Notes under the pieces: generated by a model
Database searches by the model: none
The model's input: the letters and a program-made list of their open reading frames with translations, nothing else
What the model was told of the DNA's origin: nothing
Shown here: one piece after another, positions 54,059 to 63,797 of the stretch
Numbering within the stretch: position 1 is the stretch's first letter
Layout: each line of letters opens with the position of its first letter
NCBI RefSeq assembly: GCF_011601315.1
Contig: NZ_JAAORA010000002.1
Coordinates: forward strand, 558,001-622,000
Source of the DNA: Candidatus Chlorobium masyuteum
Lineage (GTDB): Bacteria > Bacteroidota > Chlorobiia > Chlorobiales > Chlorobiaceae
Direction of reading: 5' to 3'
DNA length: 64,000 nucleotides
Made by a program: the position numbers and the translations under genes

Positions 54059-56482
54059 TTGAATGTAGTGGCAAGACAGCAGCGGTTTAACCGAAAATCA
54101 AAGAGCCCCGTCGCGGGCAAGAGGTCGCGGCAGACTTCGTCGCATACCGGCGAGCGGGTAAGGGCAAATGATCATATTCTGATCAACGAATTTTTGTTCA
54201 GACGGGGTGAAAGTTCACTTGCAGCTGAAATTATCACCTTTTTTACCGACCATGAGGGTGAACGGTTCCGGTCGGTTGATCTGGCCAAAGTCCTTGGATA
54301 TACGGAGTCAAAGCAGCTTCCCGGTTTCTGGTATGTACTCCACAAGCTTCAGGAGGAGGGTACGGTTGACAAGGATTCCAACCGCTGTTACGGAATGTCG
54401 GGTGTGGATGCGGCAACCTATGAAGACCATCTTGTTCATATAAAGCCTTTTCCCGTGCCCGGAAAGGAGCAGTACAAGGTGGACAAGAGCTATACCGGTC
54501 GACTCATCACCCATCCCAACGGTTACGGTTTCATTGATGTCGAGGGATTTGATGATGATGTGTTCATCAAGGCGGGTGACCTGAATTTTTCCATTCATGG
54601 TGATGAAGTCGAGGTACTGGTTACCAAGGTTCCTGATACCTACTCTTCGAAATCCACACCCCATCAGCGCTGCGAAGGTCTTGTTCAGCGAGTTATTTCC
54701 CGCCGCATCACCACCATTGTCGGTACGCTCGTAAAGTCAGGCCGCAGGTTCACCCTCAAGGCTGACGAGAGGAAGCTGCTTCCTGAAATCGTTGTGCCGA
54801 TCCGTCTCTCCGCAAAAGCAAAGGCTGGTCAGAAGGTACTGGTCGGTGAGCTTGATTTTACCGGGGAAGGGGTAATACAGGCCAAGGTGCTCGAAGTGCT
54901 TGGCCAGGCCGGTGATTCATCGGTTGAGGTGAGCGCAATTGCACGCAGTAAAGGCATTGATGAAACCTTTGACAAACAGATTGTTGATTTTGCCTCATCC
55001 ATCCGTGAAGGTATTACCGAAAAGGATCTTGAAGGACGCCTTGATATCCGCGACAAAGTTGTCTTTACTATCGATCCTGTTGATGCAAAAGACTTCGACG
55101 ATGCGCTCTCTGTTGAGACGCTTGAAGATGGACTTTACCGAATAGGCGTACATATTGCCGATGTTTCGCATTATGTGCCCGAAAACTCTCCGCTGGATCG
55201 CGAGGCACTCAAACGGGCAACCTCGGTCTATCTGGTGGACCGTGTCATTCCCATGCTGCCTTCCCGGCTTTCCGAAGAGATATGCAGTCTCAATCCCGGT
55301 GTTGACCGGATGGCATTTTCGGTCTTTTTTACCATGACCGGAGAGGGGGAAGTCCGCAAGCACGAGTTTCAGAAAACGGTCATCCACAGCAAGCGCCGCT
55401 ATGCCTATGAAGATGTTGAGGAGATTCTGAAGAAGGGCAAGGGTGATTTTTCAGACGAACTTAAGCTGCTTGACCGTATCAGCGTATTGCTTCGTGAAAA
55501 GCGCTTCAAACATGGCGGTCTGGACTTTGAAACCGAAGAGGTTCGTTTCAAGCTCGGCAGCAAGGGTGAACCGCTTGAGGTGATGAGAAAAGAGCGGCTC
55601 GGCAGTCACCGGCTTATTGAGGAGTTTATGCTGCTTGCCAACCGCAAGGTGGCAGAGTATCTGACCCGCACCTTCAAGGAGAACAAAAAAGAGGCCCAGC
55701 CGGTCATCTACCGTGTGCACGGCTCTCCACAGCAGGAGAAGGTGATCATTCTCTCCAACTTCGTCAAACGGTTCGGCTTTGATCTCAAGCTCAACCGTGG
55801 CAAAGAGGGGCCGATTGTTACCGCCAAGGCTCTCCGTCAGCTCCTGCAGCAGGTCAAGGGAACCAATGTCGAGTTTCTCGTAAGCGAGCTTGTGCTCCGC
55901 TCCATGTCAAAAGCGGTTTATACCGGCGACAATCTTGGCCATTTCGGTCTCGGGTTCGAGCACTATACCCACTTTACTTCACCCATCAGGCGCTATCCGG
56001 ATCTTATTGTACACCGCCTGCTCTTTGAGTATGAGGGTCTCAGAAAGAAACGCCGCAAAATCACAAGCGCGCGCCTCGCGGAGCTGACCGATAAAATCCA
56101 GACCGTCTGCCAGATATCCAACGAGCGCGAGAAAAGTGCCGTCGAAGCTGAACGCGAATCCATCAAGCTCAAGCAGGTGGAGTATATGGCAAGTCATGTC
56201 GGCAAGGTCTATCCCGGTGTTATTTCCGGTGCAACCGACTACGGTATCTATGTCAGAATGGTTGATTTTGCTATCGAGGGGATGGTGCACATGCGCAACC
56301 TTACCGACGATTATTACGAATATGATGAGGCTACCTACTCACTTGTCGGCAAACGCCGCAAGAAGCGCCTCCAGATCGGTCAACGCGTCAAGGTTATGGT
56401 CCACAGCGTCGATATTCAGCGCCGTACCATCGATCTTGCCATCGATGACAGCAAATCTGACACGAAATCAGCCGAATCGTAA
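54059..56482 (+). CDS. rnr: Ribonuclease R
   Basis: RNase R is a 3'-5' exoribonuclease that digests structured RNA processively. The 807-residue protein has an N-terminal helix-turn-helix (about 38-110), cold-shock domains ([25 protein letters not shown]), the RNB catalytic domain with the acidic metal site in [17 protein letters not shown], and the C-terminal S1 domain ([28 protein letters not shown]). It ends in a basic/acidic tail ([11 protein letters not shown]). The start is unsure: TTG at 54059 or GTG at 54068, with no good ribosome binding site for either. The first ~35 residues are Lys/Arg-rich. Confidence 0.93.
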   Translation: MNVVARQQRFNRKSKSPVAGKRSRQTSSHTGERVRANDHILINEFLFRRGESSLAAEIITFFTDHEGERFRSVDLAKVLGYTESKQLPGFWYVLHKLQEEGTVDKDSNRCYGMSGVDAATYEDHLVHIKPFPVPGKEQYKVDKSYTGRLITHPNGYGFIDVEGFDDDVFIKAGDLNFSIHGDEVEVLVTKVPDTYSSKSTPHQRCEGLVQRVISRRITTIVGTLVKSGRRFTLKADERKLLPEIVVPIRLSAKAKAGQKVLVGELDFTGEGVIQAKVLEVLGQAGDSSVEVSAIARSKGIDETFDKQIVDFASSIREGITEKDLEGRLDIRDKVVFTIDPVDAKDFDDALSVETLEDGLYRIGVHIADVSHYVPENSPLDREALKRATSVYLVDRVIPMLPSRLSEEICSLNPGVDRMAFSVFFTMTGEGEVRKHEFQKTVIHSKRRYAYEDVEEILKKGKGDFSDELKLLDRISVLLREKRFKHGGLDFETEEVRFKLGSKGEPLEVMRKERLGSHRLIEEFMLLANRKVAEYLTRTFKENKKEAQPVIYRVHGSPQQEKVIILSNFVKRFGFDLKLNRGKEGPIVTAKALRQLLQQVKGTNVEFLVSELVLRSMSKAVYTGDNLGHFGLGFEHYTHFTSPIRRYPDLIVHRLLFEYEGLRKKRRKITSARLAELTDKIQTVCQISNEREKSAVEAERESIKLKQVEYMASHVGKVYPGVISGATDYGIYVRMVDFAIEGMVHMRNLTDDYYEYDEATYSLVGKRRKKRLQIGQRVKVMVHSVDIQRRTIDLAIDDSKSDTKSAES

Positions 56483-56492
56483 CTCTAAGCAG

Positions 56493-56583
56493 TGTCATTT
56501 CGAATCCTCCCGACAGGTCGGGGGGGGGGTGAGAAATCTTGATTCCGATTGACATGAGATCCCTCACTGCGTTCGGGATGACA
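56493..56583. repeat. Dispersed-type hairpin repeat after the RNase R gene
   Basis: TGTCATTTCGAA at the left and TTCGGGATGACA at the right form the ends of an imperfect inverted repeat, with inner partners GTGAGAAATCT and AGATCCCTCAC. It includes a run of ten G (56520-56529). Sequences of this pattern (gtcattt ... gttcgggatgaca) occur as dispersed repeats in many Chlorobi and Bacteroidetes genomes as I recall. Partial repeats of its end (GAGGGTTC, GATGA) follow to about 56632. Only one copy lies in this window. Confidence 0.55.
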
Positions 56584-56740
56584 AAAGAGGAGGGTTCAAG
56601 ATGACACAGAGGGAGGGTTCGGGATGATAACCCGGAATCCTTTTCCTCTGGTGGGCCATCCATTCCATTCACAGGGCAAAAACACAGGTTTGCCCCCTAC
56701 AGTATTCGTGGATAACCCTCTTTTTTCCCTGATCCAAAAT

Positions 56741-58099
56741 TCAGAATTCAAAATCCGGAATCTCTTCAAATCGGGCGATGTATCGGTTCACATCGAACTT
56801 CCTTGCGCAGCCGGATGCGTTCATATAGCGGATTTTGCCGTAAACCGGCCGCTCAAACCATGGGCGGTCATGCACTCCGCCGATTGACCATGCAATTCCT
56901 GTATAGCCGTTTGGATCCCTTCCATCAAGAGCGTAGCGGTCATTGAGTGCAATGGCTGTTTCAAAGGCCTGTTCCGCACTTTCACTCCATTCAAGAATCT
57001 TCTTTGCCCAGTACATGCGCATGTAGCCGTGAATTTTACCGGTTGTAACCAGCTCAAGCTGAGCTGAGTTCCATAACCGTTCGTGTGTGGCCCCCTCTTC
57101 AAACTCTTTTTGTGAATAGATGTAATCCCGGTGATCTGCAGCATGTTTTATGAGTGACTCTTTTGCCCAGGTCGGGCAGCCATCTAAGGAGTCGTAGCGG
57201 TCATTATAGAAGCAGTAGTTATCCGAAAGCTCCCTGCGAACGATCAACTCTTCAAGAAAAGCGCTTCTGCTCTCATCCGGCACGCTGCTTTCTGAAGCCT
57301 GAAGTGCAATAAACTGCGCACTGATCTGACCGAAATGGAGGTAGGGAGAGAGATTGGAGAGGACACCGCTGTTCGGATCATTGCGCCGTTCTGCATAGGT
57401 AGAGAGTCTGTTTTTGAGAAATGATTCAAGGCAGTGAGCCGCAGCCTCCTCTCCCGGTTTAAGCCAATCGACAGGCGCCACCTGGTGGTCAGCTTTCAGG
57501 CTGCTGCGGATCCCGTTCCAATCAACAGGAAGCGATTCAGTTGTTGCATCAAGCGGTTCAAGCTGAGGGAATCCGGTCAGAAACTCGCCGAGCAGGCTCT
57601 TGATTTTCGGCCGGAATGTTCTGGCTGCATACTCCTGTTTGCCGGATGCGATCCGGCAGGGAACAATGTTATGAGCGTCGACTTCATAGAGCGGCAGCGT
57701 GAGCTGAGCTCCAAGCGTTGTTTTCCACTTTCTGCTGATTTTCAGTGGCGAAAAGTCGGTAACCACAACTCCGGCCTTCATCTTACGGGCGAAGCGGGAA
57801 AGCTCGATTTCCGGTTCACCCTGCAGGAGATAAAAGGGAATGTTCAGTCTCCGGAGCGCTCCTTCAACCTCCTGAAGCCCTTTAAGCATGAAGTCGTAAT
57901 GGCGGAGTGGGGCATTGAGAAAGGATGGTGCAAGGGTGAAAACCACCATCAGCGGCTGCTGCAACAGTTCTCCCTTTTTTCGGGCAAACAGGAGTGCCCA
58001 GTTATGCCGGACCCGCTGGTCACGTGACATCCAGTAGATGACCGGGCCGCTCCTATCCCGGCAGTTATTGAGGAGTGTTATACGGCGGGGATCAATCAT
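56741..58099 (-). CDS. Class II deoxyribodipyrimidine photolyase
   Basis: This FAD enzyme uses light to split UV-induced cyclobutane pyrimidine dimers. From ATG 58099 it has 452 residues. The class II N-terminus is RSGPVIYWMSRDQRVRHNWALLFA, and the FAD-binding region includes LSNLSPYLHFGQIS, ELIVRRELSDNYCFYN and the C-terminal YMRMYWAKKILEWS and ALDGRDPNGYTGIAWSIGGVHDRPW. Class II proteins lack the usual tryptophan triad of class I. The start overlaps the stop of the upstream amidotransferase gene, so the two are co-translated. The gene fits a light-exposed phototroph. Confidence 0.93.
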   Translation of the reverse strand: MIDPRRITLLNNCRDRSGPVIYWMSRDQRVRHNWALLFARKKGELLQQPLMVVFTLAPSFLNAPLRHYDFMLKGLQEVEGALRRLNIPFYLLQGEPEIELSRFARKMKAGVVVTDFSPLKISRKWKTTLGAQLTLPLYEVDAHNIVPCRIASGKQEYAARTFRPKIKSLLGEFLTGFPQLEPLDATTESLPVDWNGIRSSLKADHQVAPVDWLKPGEEAAAHCLESFLKNRLSTYAERRNDPNSGVLSNLSPYLHFGQISAQFIALQASESSVPDESRSAFLEELIVRRELSDNYCFYNDRYDSLDGCPTWAKESLIKHAADHRDYIYSQKEFEEGATHERLWNSAQLELVTTGKIHGYMRMYWAKKILEWSESAEQAFETAIALNDRYALDGRDPNGYTGIAWSIGGVHDRPWFERPVYGKIRYMNASGCARKFDVNRYIARFEEIPDFEF

Positions 58100-58811
58100 G
58101 AGCAAGGCCGGAAATACGGAGAAAATTGTTGATAAGCTGTATCCCTGTTGCGGTGTACTCATGCCGGAATGATTCAAACTGTTCGATCAGGGCCGTGCGA
58201 TCCATGCTTTTCAGGTCGGCATCAAGAGCAAGCCATGACAAAAACATGCTCAATGTCATTTCAGCATGGCATTGCAATCCATAAGCTTTTTCTCCAGCCT
58301 TTACAGCCTGTATCGGGCAGAGCCTGCCGGAGGCAAGCAGCTTCATCCCCGCAGCAAGTTCAACCGTCTCTCCATGAAGCTGAAAGACCCTGATACTCTC
58401 TGAAAGCCCACAAAAAAGAGGGTCTTCTTTTCCTTCGGCTGTGAGCAGCATGCGGTACTCTTCGCCTTCCTGATCTGTAAACCCGATCTCCTGAACGGGG
58501 CATTTCAGCACCTTTCCGCCTCCCGCTTTAACCAGCGTCTGCATGCCGAGGCAGATGCCGAGGTAGGGGATCTCTTCCTGAAGCGCGACCTCTATCCGGG
58601 CGAGCTGCATCAGCATGGATGGGGTCAGGTCATTGGCGCTTTGTGGGCCGCCAAGTACCACAACGGCTTTATAGCTTCGTGGATCCGGGAAGCTGTCACC
58701 CGCAGCAAGATCCACGACGTGCGATGTGAAATCCTTGTCAGAAAGAGCAGTTTCAATCAGTCCCGGAGCCTCGTGGGTGATGTTTTTGACGATCAGGAGA
58801 GGCTTTTTCAT
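58092..58811 (-). CDS. Class I glutamine amidotransferase-like protein
   Basis: This 239-residue stand-alone GATase domain resembles the GMP-synthase amidotransferase half. The catalytic Cys lies in YLGICLGMQ and the His-Glu pair in LQCHAEM, with VVLGGPQSAND as the oxyanion loop. It lacks the GMP-synthase ATP pyrophosphatase domain, so it is one of the uncharacterised GuaA-like amidotransferases. Its stop overlaps the start of the photolyase gene by 8 nt. The substrate is not known. Confidence 0.9.
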   Translation of the reverse strand: MKKPLLIVKNITHEAPGLIETALSDKDFTSHVVDLAAGDSFPDPRSYKAVVVLGGPQSANDLTPSMLMQLARIEVALQEEIPYLGICLGMQTLVKAGGGKVLKCPVQEIGFTDQEGEEYRMLLTAEGKEDPLFCGLSESIRVFQLHGETVELAAGMKLLASGRLCPIQAVKAGEKAYGLQCHAEMTLSMFLSWLALDADLKSMDRTALIEQFESFRHEYTATGIQLINNFLRISGLAHD

Positions 58812-59057
58812 AGGGGATGTAAGTTACTTTACTGGTTCAATTCGGCATCAATACAGGTTTTTTTTTCAATATCTTTTTTCGAAGATTAAAAAAAATACAA
58901 CAAAAGCTGATGAAACTCTTGATTCAAATGACTTAAGATTCTTATATATTTCCAGATAATTTTTTTTCTTGATATGAAGATTCAGTACAGTGTGTTGTGC
59001 TTTTTTTAATTTTCGCTACAGATTCCATGTTGATTTATCTAATGAAATCATCCCTAC

Positions 59058-59942
59058 ATGAAAAGAACTATCAGTATTGTAAAGAAGATCTTTAAGAGCG
59101 CAGCTTTTTTCAGCCTTTTCTCTTCCGGAACTATGGTGGCCTATGGGGCGGATTCAGTTGTTACTGCACGCATTCAGCCGACGGGTCTGGTTGCCGACAA
59201 TAAAATAATCATTGATGGTTCCCCCTCTGCCGGTCTTGTCGCCAATGTTTTTGCGATGGATTTTCTGAAAACCGAAGGCATTGTTGTGAAGGTCAATGAG
59301 AGTGACTCCGAGCGGGGGATCTACAGCCTGATCTATAAAAATTGTGACATTGCCACGACCGCAAGACCTATGCGCCCCCAGGAGCTGGCCGAGGCCAAAC
59401 GGGAGGGTGTAAAACCAGTTCAGAACGTGCTTGCCCATGATGCTATCGTTATGGTCGTGCACCCGGCTAATACGCTCTCCGGTTTAACAATTGACCAGAT
59501 TCGCAAAATTTATACCGGGACCTATACCAACTGGAGCCAGCTTGGCGGGCCGAATCGTCCGATTGTGCTGCTTCAGCGCGAGAATAAAAGTGGTACACAG
59601 GAGACCTTTACTGACGTTGTGATGGGAAAAACACCGATTTCAATGAGAGCGGTAACCCTCTTCAACAATCGCGAAATCATCGGACGCATTGCTTCTACAC
59701 CCAACGCCATTGGCATGATCGGGCGCGGGTGGATTGATAACTCGGTCAAAACGCTTCTCGTCAATGGCGTGGATCACTCGCCGACAACCATCAAGGACAA
59801 GAGCTATCCGCTTCACCGGCTCCTCTACATGTATACAAATGGTCAGCCGACCGGCGTACTGAAACGGTTTGTGGAGTACTCAACAACACCTGATGGCCAG
59901 AGAGCACTCAGCGAAAACGGTTTTATCGCAGAAAACCGGTAA
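59058..59942 (+). CDS. PstS-like exported substrate-binding protein, paralogue 1
   Basis: This 294-residue exported protein has a basic signal peptide (MKRTISIVKKIFKSAAFFSLFSSGTMVAYG) and the PBP-like fold of phosphate-binding PstS: IDGSPSAGLVANVFAMDF near the start, then NESDSERGIYSLIYKNCDIATTARPM, LTIDQIRKIYTGTYTNWSQLGG and LLQRENKSGTQETF. The Ser/Thr and Arg residues typical of PstS phosphate contacts are in the GSPSAG, SGTQET segments. There are three such genes in a row (59058, 60170, 61137), but no pstCAB genes are seen, so they may bind another oxyanion or have a sensory role. A terminator follows at 59982. Confidence 0.88.
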   Translation: MKRTISIVKKIFKSAAFFSLFSSGTMVAYGADSVVTARIQPTGLVADNKIIIDGSPSAGLVANVFAMDFLKTEGIVVKVNESDSERGIYSLIYKNCDIATTARPMRPQELAEAKREGVKPVQNVLAHDAIVMVVHPANTLSGLTIDQIRKIYTGTYTNWSQLGGPNRPIVLLQRENKSGTQETFTDVVMGKTPISMRAVTLFNNREIIGRIASTPNAIGMIGRGWIDNSVKTLLVNGVDHSPTTIKDKSYPLHRLLYMYTNGQPTGVLKRFVEYSTTPDGQRALSENGFIAENR

Positions 59943-59981
59943 ATGAGATGGATCTGAACAACTTTTACCATACGTTTTAAC

Positions 59982-60009
59982 AAAGAAGCCCGTGCCAGCG
60001 GGCTTCTTT
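59982..60009 (+). terminator. Intrinsic terminator after PstS-like paralogue 1
   Basis: AAAGAAGCCCG (59982-59992) pairs with CGGGCTTCTTT (59999-60009) around a 6-base loop, ending in TTT. The 11-bp stem with terminal T-run separates the first paralogue from the next. Confidence 0.75.
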
Positions 60010-60169
60010 CCGCTGTAACTCCTCCGTTGTCAACGAGTAATCCTCTCCCCCGATAGTTGTAATTGTAACAAGAATTTCTTGTGATTGAATTATGAGAGCT
60101 CATTGTGTGTTCTCTCTTTTACAATTGCTCTTCACACGCCATGCTCTTTATTAATAAAATCTTCCGTTC

Positions 60170-61030
60170 ATGACAAGAACTATCAGTTTTATTAAGAGGA
60201 TAGGTATCGGTGCGGCTCTCTTCAGCATGTTCACTTCAGTAGATGTAGATGCCCGCAACAAAGCGATTACCTCCGGACTGGTATCCGATAATAAAATCAT
60301 TGCAGACGGGGCTCCTTCAGCCGGTCTTATTGCCAATCTCTTTGCGCTTGATTTCCTCAAAACGGATGGCATCGTTGTCAGAGTCAATGAGAGTGACTCT
60401 GAACGGGGGCTCTACGGCCTGATCTACAAAAATTGTGACATTGCCACGACGACCAGGCTGTTGCACGATCAAGAGCTGGCCGAGGCAAGGAGTCAGGGTG
60501 TGAATCCGGTTCCGCACACGGTTGCACTGGGTGCGATCGTTATTGTGGTTCATCCCGCTAATTCCATAAAAGAGTTGAGTATCGATCAGATTCGCAATAT
60601 CTATTCAGGAGCCTATACCAACTGGAAGGAGGTTGGGGGAAAGGATCGCCCGATTGTGCTGCTTCAGCGGGAGCAAGGGAGCGGTACTGAGGAGACCTTC
60701 AACGACATCGTTATGGGAAAAACCCCCTTGTCTATGAAGGTTATAACGCTCTTCAACAATCGCGAAATCAGAAGCAGGGTCAACGAAACTCCGAATGCAA
60801 TAGGATATATCGGGCACGGCTGGATTGATAGTTCAGTCAAAGCGCTTCTGGTTAATGGTATCGATCACACTCCCGAAACCATCAAAGATGGCACCTATCC
60901 ACTTTGCAGGCCGCTTTATATGTACACAAACGGGAAGCCTTTCGGTGTTCTCCAGCGATTTGTTGAGTACTCAAAAACGTACGAAGGCCAAAAAGCGGTC
61001 ATTGAAAACGGTTATGTCTCCGCTGACTGA
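60170..61030 (+). CDS. PstS-like exported substrate-binding protein, paralogue 2
   Basis: This 286-residue protein is closely related to paralogues 1 and 3, with the shared IADGAPSAGLIANLFALDFLKTDG, VNESDSERGLYGLIYKNCDIATT and LLQREQGSGTEETFNDIV. It is closest to paralogue 3: the segment from GAYTNWKEVGGKDRP through NREIRSR is almost identical at the DNA level, a sign of recent duplication or gene conversion. The signal peptide is short (RTISFIKRIGIGAALFSMFTSVDVDA). It lies 227 nt downstream of paralogue 1, beyond a terminator, and so probably has its own promoter. Confidence 0.88.
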   Translation: MTRTISFIKRIGIGAALFSMFTSVDVDARNKAITSGLVSDNKIIADGAPSAGLIANLFALDFLKTDGIVVRVNESDSERGLYGLIYKNCDIATTTRLLHDQELAEARSQGVNPVPHTVALGAIVIVVHPANSIKELSIDQIRNIYSGAYTNWKEVGGKDRPIVLLQREQGSGTEETFNDIVMGKTPLSMKVITLFNNREIRSRVNETPNAIGYIGHGWIDSSVKALLVNGIDHTPETIKDGTYPLCRPLYMYTNGKPFGVLQRFVEYSKTYEGQKAVIENGYVSAD

Positions 61031-61136
61031 GTGCTTTTGAACGTGCTCCGCTCAGGCAAAAATTTTTCCGGATCAGGAATTTTGATTAATTGAAAGGCAG
61101 AACGCGGTTTGTTTTTTTAATAAAACGGGTTGTTTC

Positions 61137-62012
61137 ATGAAAAAAACTCTCAGTGTTATCAGGAGCATGTTGTTACGTGCTCTCCTCTTCAGCATTGGTG
61201 CTGCCGGAACGCTCAAAGCCGAGAGTTTTGAGATAGGAACGCCCGCCTCTCCAACCGGTCTTGTTTCCGGTAACTCCATTGTTATAGACGGAGCCCCTTC
61301 ACCCGGTCTTATCGCCAACCTTTTTGCCTTTGATTTTCTCAAAAGTGATGGAGTTATTGTCAGAGTCAATGAGAGTGACTCTGAACGGGGCATATACACG
61401 CTGCTCTACAAAAATTGTGACATTGCCAGCACGACAAGGTTGATGAACGATAAAGAGCTGGCCGAGGCAAGGGCTCTGGGGGTAAATCCGGTTCCGCACA
61501 CGGTTGCCCTGGGCGCGATCGTCATGGTCGTCCATCCGGGTAATTCTCTGAAAAGTTTGACAATTGATCAACTCCGCAAAATCTATTCAGGAGCCTATAC
61601 CAACTGGAAGGAGGTTGGGGGAAAGGATCGACCGATTGTGCTGCTTCAGCGGGAGCAGGGGAGCGGTACGGTGGAGACCTTCAACGACATCGTTATGGGA
61701 AAAACACCCTTGTCAATGAAGGTTATAACGCTCTTCAACAATCGCGAAATCAGAAGCCGCATCAATCTGACACCGAATGCGATAGGATATATCGGACACA
61801 GCTGGATAGATAAATCAGTCAAACCGCTTCTGGTCAATGGTATCGATCACACGTCCTATACCATAAAAAACGAGATCTATCCTCTTTGCAGAAAACTCTA
61901 CATGTACACGAATGGTAAGCCCTTCGGCGTACTCAAGCGGTTTGTTGAGTACTCGTCAACCGCAGAAGGCAAGGAGAGGCTCACTGAAAACGGCTTTATC
62001 CCGGTTGATTGA
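61137..62012 (+). CDS. PstS-like exported substrate-binding protein, paralogue 3
   Basis: This third tandem member has 291 residues: signal peptide KKTLSVIRSMLLRALLFSIGAAGTLKA, then IDGAPSPGLIANLFAFDFLKSDG, NESDSERGIYTLLYKNCDIASTTRL and the near-identical LLQREQGSGTVETFNDIVMGKTPLSMKVITL. Its stop codon overlaps the start of the autotransporter gene by 4 nt, so the two proteins are probably made together. A substrate-binding protein coupled to an outer-membrane autotransporter is unusual. Confidence 0.88.
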   Translation: MKKTLSVIRSMLLRALLFSIGAAGTLKAESFEIGTPASPTGLVSGNSIVIDGAPSPGLIANLFAFDFLKSDGVIVRVNESDSERGIYTLLYKNCDIASTTRLMNDKELAEARALGVNPVPHTVALGAIVMVVHPGNSLKSLTIDQLRKIYSGAYTNWKEVGGKDRPIVLLQREQGSGTVETFNDIVMGKTPLSMKVITLFNNREIRSRINLTPNAIGYIGHSWIDKSVKPLLVNGIDHTSYTIKNEIYPLCRKLYMYTNGKPFGVLKRFVEYSSTAEGKERLTENGFIPVD

Positions 62013-63685
62013 GTATGTGTGAGGCTCCTGTGATTCGCTCTGTGTTGCATCTTTTGCTCCTGTTGACGTTTGCGGGGCTGCCTCTACCTTCCCGTGCGGC
62101 AGAGTGGGGAGCCCTTACACAACCGATTGGAACCCGAAACACCCCTTTTCTTGTCGACCCGGCACTGCTCAATGCCGCTTACGCTGCAGACAAAGGGCCC
62201 TGGGCACTGACCACCAGCGTGACCAGCATTACAACAACGACGCCCCAGTTTTTTATCCGTTTTTATAATCCTTCAGCTTCATCAAACGCTTCCGGTCAGG
62301 AGGGAAGCTGGGTGATGCGCATCAGCTCTGTTCGCGGCTTGAGTGCTCAAAAAATCCGCGATCTCTTTGCCCTGCCGAACACACCCTCCATGATGACGCT
62401 TGGTTTATCCGTCACCGGCGAATCATTCTATACCGGCATTGCCGGTCCGATTGAGGGATGGGGAGATGGCGGCGGCCAGCAATCACAGGCAAACGGCGGC
62501 CCCTATACCATTTTTTTTAATGCGCAACCGGTGATGGATGCGGCGCTCTCCTACCAGAGCGTGGCAGATACCGATAATGGTCGTAAAATTGGAGCTTACC
62601 TTGACTCGTCTATACCTGCGGCATACTCTGATATGGAAACGGTTTACAATACGCTCGACGTGCTCTGTAATCCCGCGAGTCGCGACCTGTTCAACAGCGC
62701 ACTTGGTACGCTTACGGCTCAACGCTTTGATAACCTTGCCTCCTCGGCACACTATGCTGTGGAGCTGCAAAATCAAGCCACAGACGACCGTATCGACCGA
62801 TTTGTAGTGAACAATGCAACGCCCGGTTTCTGGATAAAAGCCGCAAGGAGTTTTCAGCACTCGCCCGACTCGGGATATGACGGCGATATCAATGCGATGA
62901 TTCTCGGTTTCGACAGAAAGAGTTCCGATCGTACGCTGTCAGGGATCTCGCTTGCATGGATGCATGGTACCGTTTACTGGGCTGACAACGGCGGGCAGGC
63001 GGTTGCGGACTATTACCGGGCAGAGGCCTATTCGGCAGTGCTTATCGACCGGGCATTTCTGCAGGGGGAGGTGAGTGTGGGTTCAGTGGCGGAAGAGACA
63101 TCGCGAAATATCGCTATCGGTACCCTCTATCTGCCCTCTTTGCATGGACCCCTGCTCTCTCCGCTCAGCGGCATAGCAAGAACAGCAAATGCTGATTATA
63201 AAGGATGGAATGCGGATATCGGCTTGCGTGCAGGTGTTCTGGTTAATGCCGGTATGCTGAACATCCGCCCCTCTTTCGGTTTCGGGTGGCTTTATCAGTC
63301 AAGAAACAGTTTTACTGAAACCGGAGCCGAAAGTCTGAACCTGACTGTCGCAGCCGCTCATGCCGCGACCCTGCATGGCAGGGCGGATGTGCGCTTTGAA
63401 AGAGCGATCCTGCTGGATGGACAGAAAACAATTACCCCCTATGTCGTAATCGGTTGGGCCTTTGCCAAACGTCTTGATGCACAGGAGGTTACCGCCTCCA
63501 TGAACGGCAGGAGTGACTTTTTTACAACATCGGCAGCTATCGGAACCACTCAAATGTTTACGGGCAGGGCAGGTATTGAAACAGCGCTCTCCAGGGAGTT
63601 TTTTATTTCCGCAGAGGGATTTCGTCAGGCGCAGTCGGGTAACCGGCAATCAGGTTTCGCTGTTGCAATGAATTACCTGTTTTGA
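62009..63685 (+). CDS. Autotransporter-type outer-membrane protein
   Basis: This 558-residue exported protein has a signal peptide (about 9-30: VLHLLLLLTFAGLPLPSRAA), a passenger of about 230 residues, and a C-terminal beta-barrel (about 285-558) that ends in aromatic FAVAMNYLF. The barrel shows WMHGTVYWA, AYSAVLIDRAFLQGEVSVG and NADIGLRAGVLVNAGMLNIRPSFGFGW, the alternating pattern of an autotransporter domain. The passenger contains RGLSAQKIRDLFALP and GESFYTGIAGPIEGWGDGGGQQ, a Gly-rich pattern seen in some secreted toxin and haemagglutinin-like proteins. It overlaps the third PstS-like gene by 4 nt. The function of the passenger is unknown. Confidence 0.88.
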   Translation: MSMCEAPVIRSVLHLLLLLTFAGLPLPSRAAEWGALTQPIGTRNTPFLVDPALLNAAYAADKGPWALTTSVTSITTTTPQFFIRFYNPSASSNASGQEGSWVMRISSVRGLSAQKIRDLFALPNTPSMMTLGLSVTGESFYTGIAGPIEGWGDGGGQQSQANGGPYTIFFNAQPVMDAALSYQSVADTDNGRKIGAYLDSSIPAAYSDMETVYNTLDVLCNPASRDLFNSALGTLTAQRFDNLASSAHYAVELQNQATDDRIDRFVVNNATPGFWIKAARSFQHSPDSGYDGDINAMILGFDRKSSDRTLSGISLAWMHGTVYWADNGGQAVADYYRAEAYSAVLIDRAFLQGEVSVGSVAEETSRNIAIGTLYLPSLHGPLLSPLSGIARTANADYKGWNADIGLRAGVLVNAGMLNIRPSFGFGWLYQSRNSFTETGAESLNLTVAAAHAATLHGRADVRFERAILLDGQKTITPYVVIGWAFAKRLDAQEVTASMNGRSDFFTTSAAIGTTQMFTGRAGIETALSREFFISAEGFRQAQSGNRQSGFAVAMNYLF

Positions 63686-63797
63686 CGTCTTGTGATGGCG
63701 TATTATTTTTTTTAGTGCATGAGCATAAAAAAGGATAAGTTTCAAGGTGGTTAATGAGGCTATGTGGAGTGGTAACGGTAACTAACCGGCATTGGTC

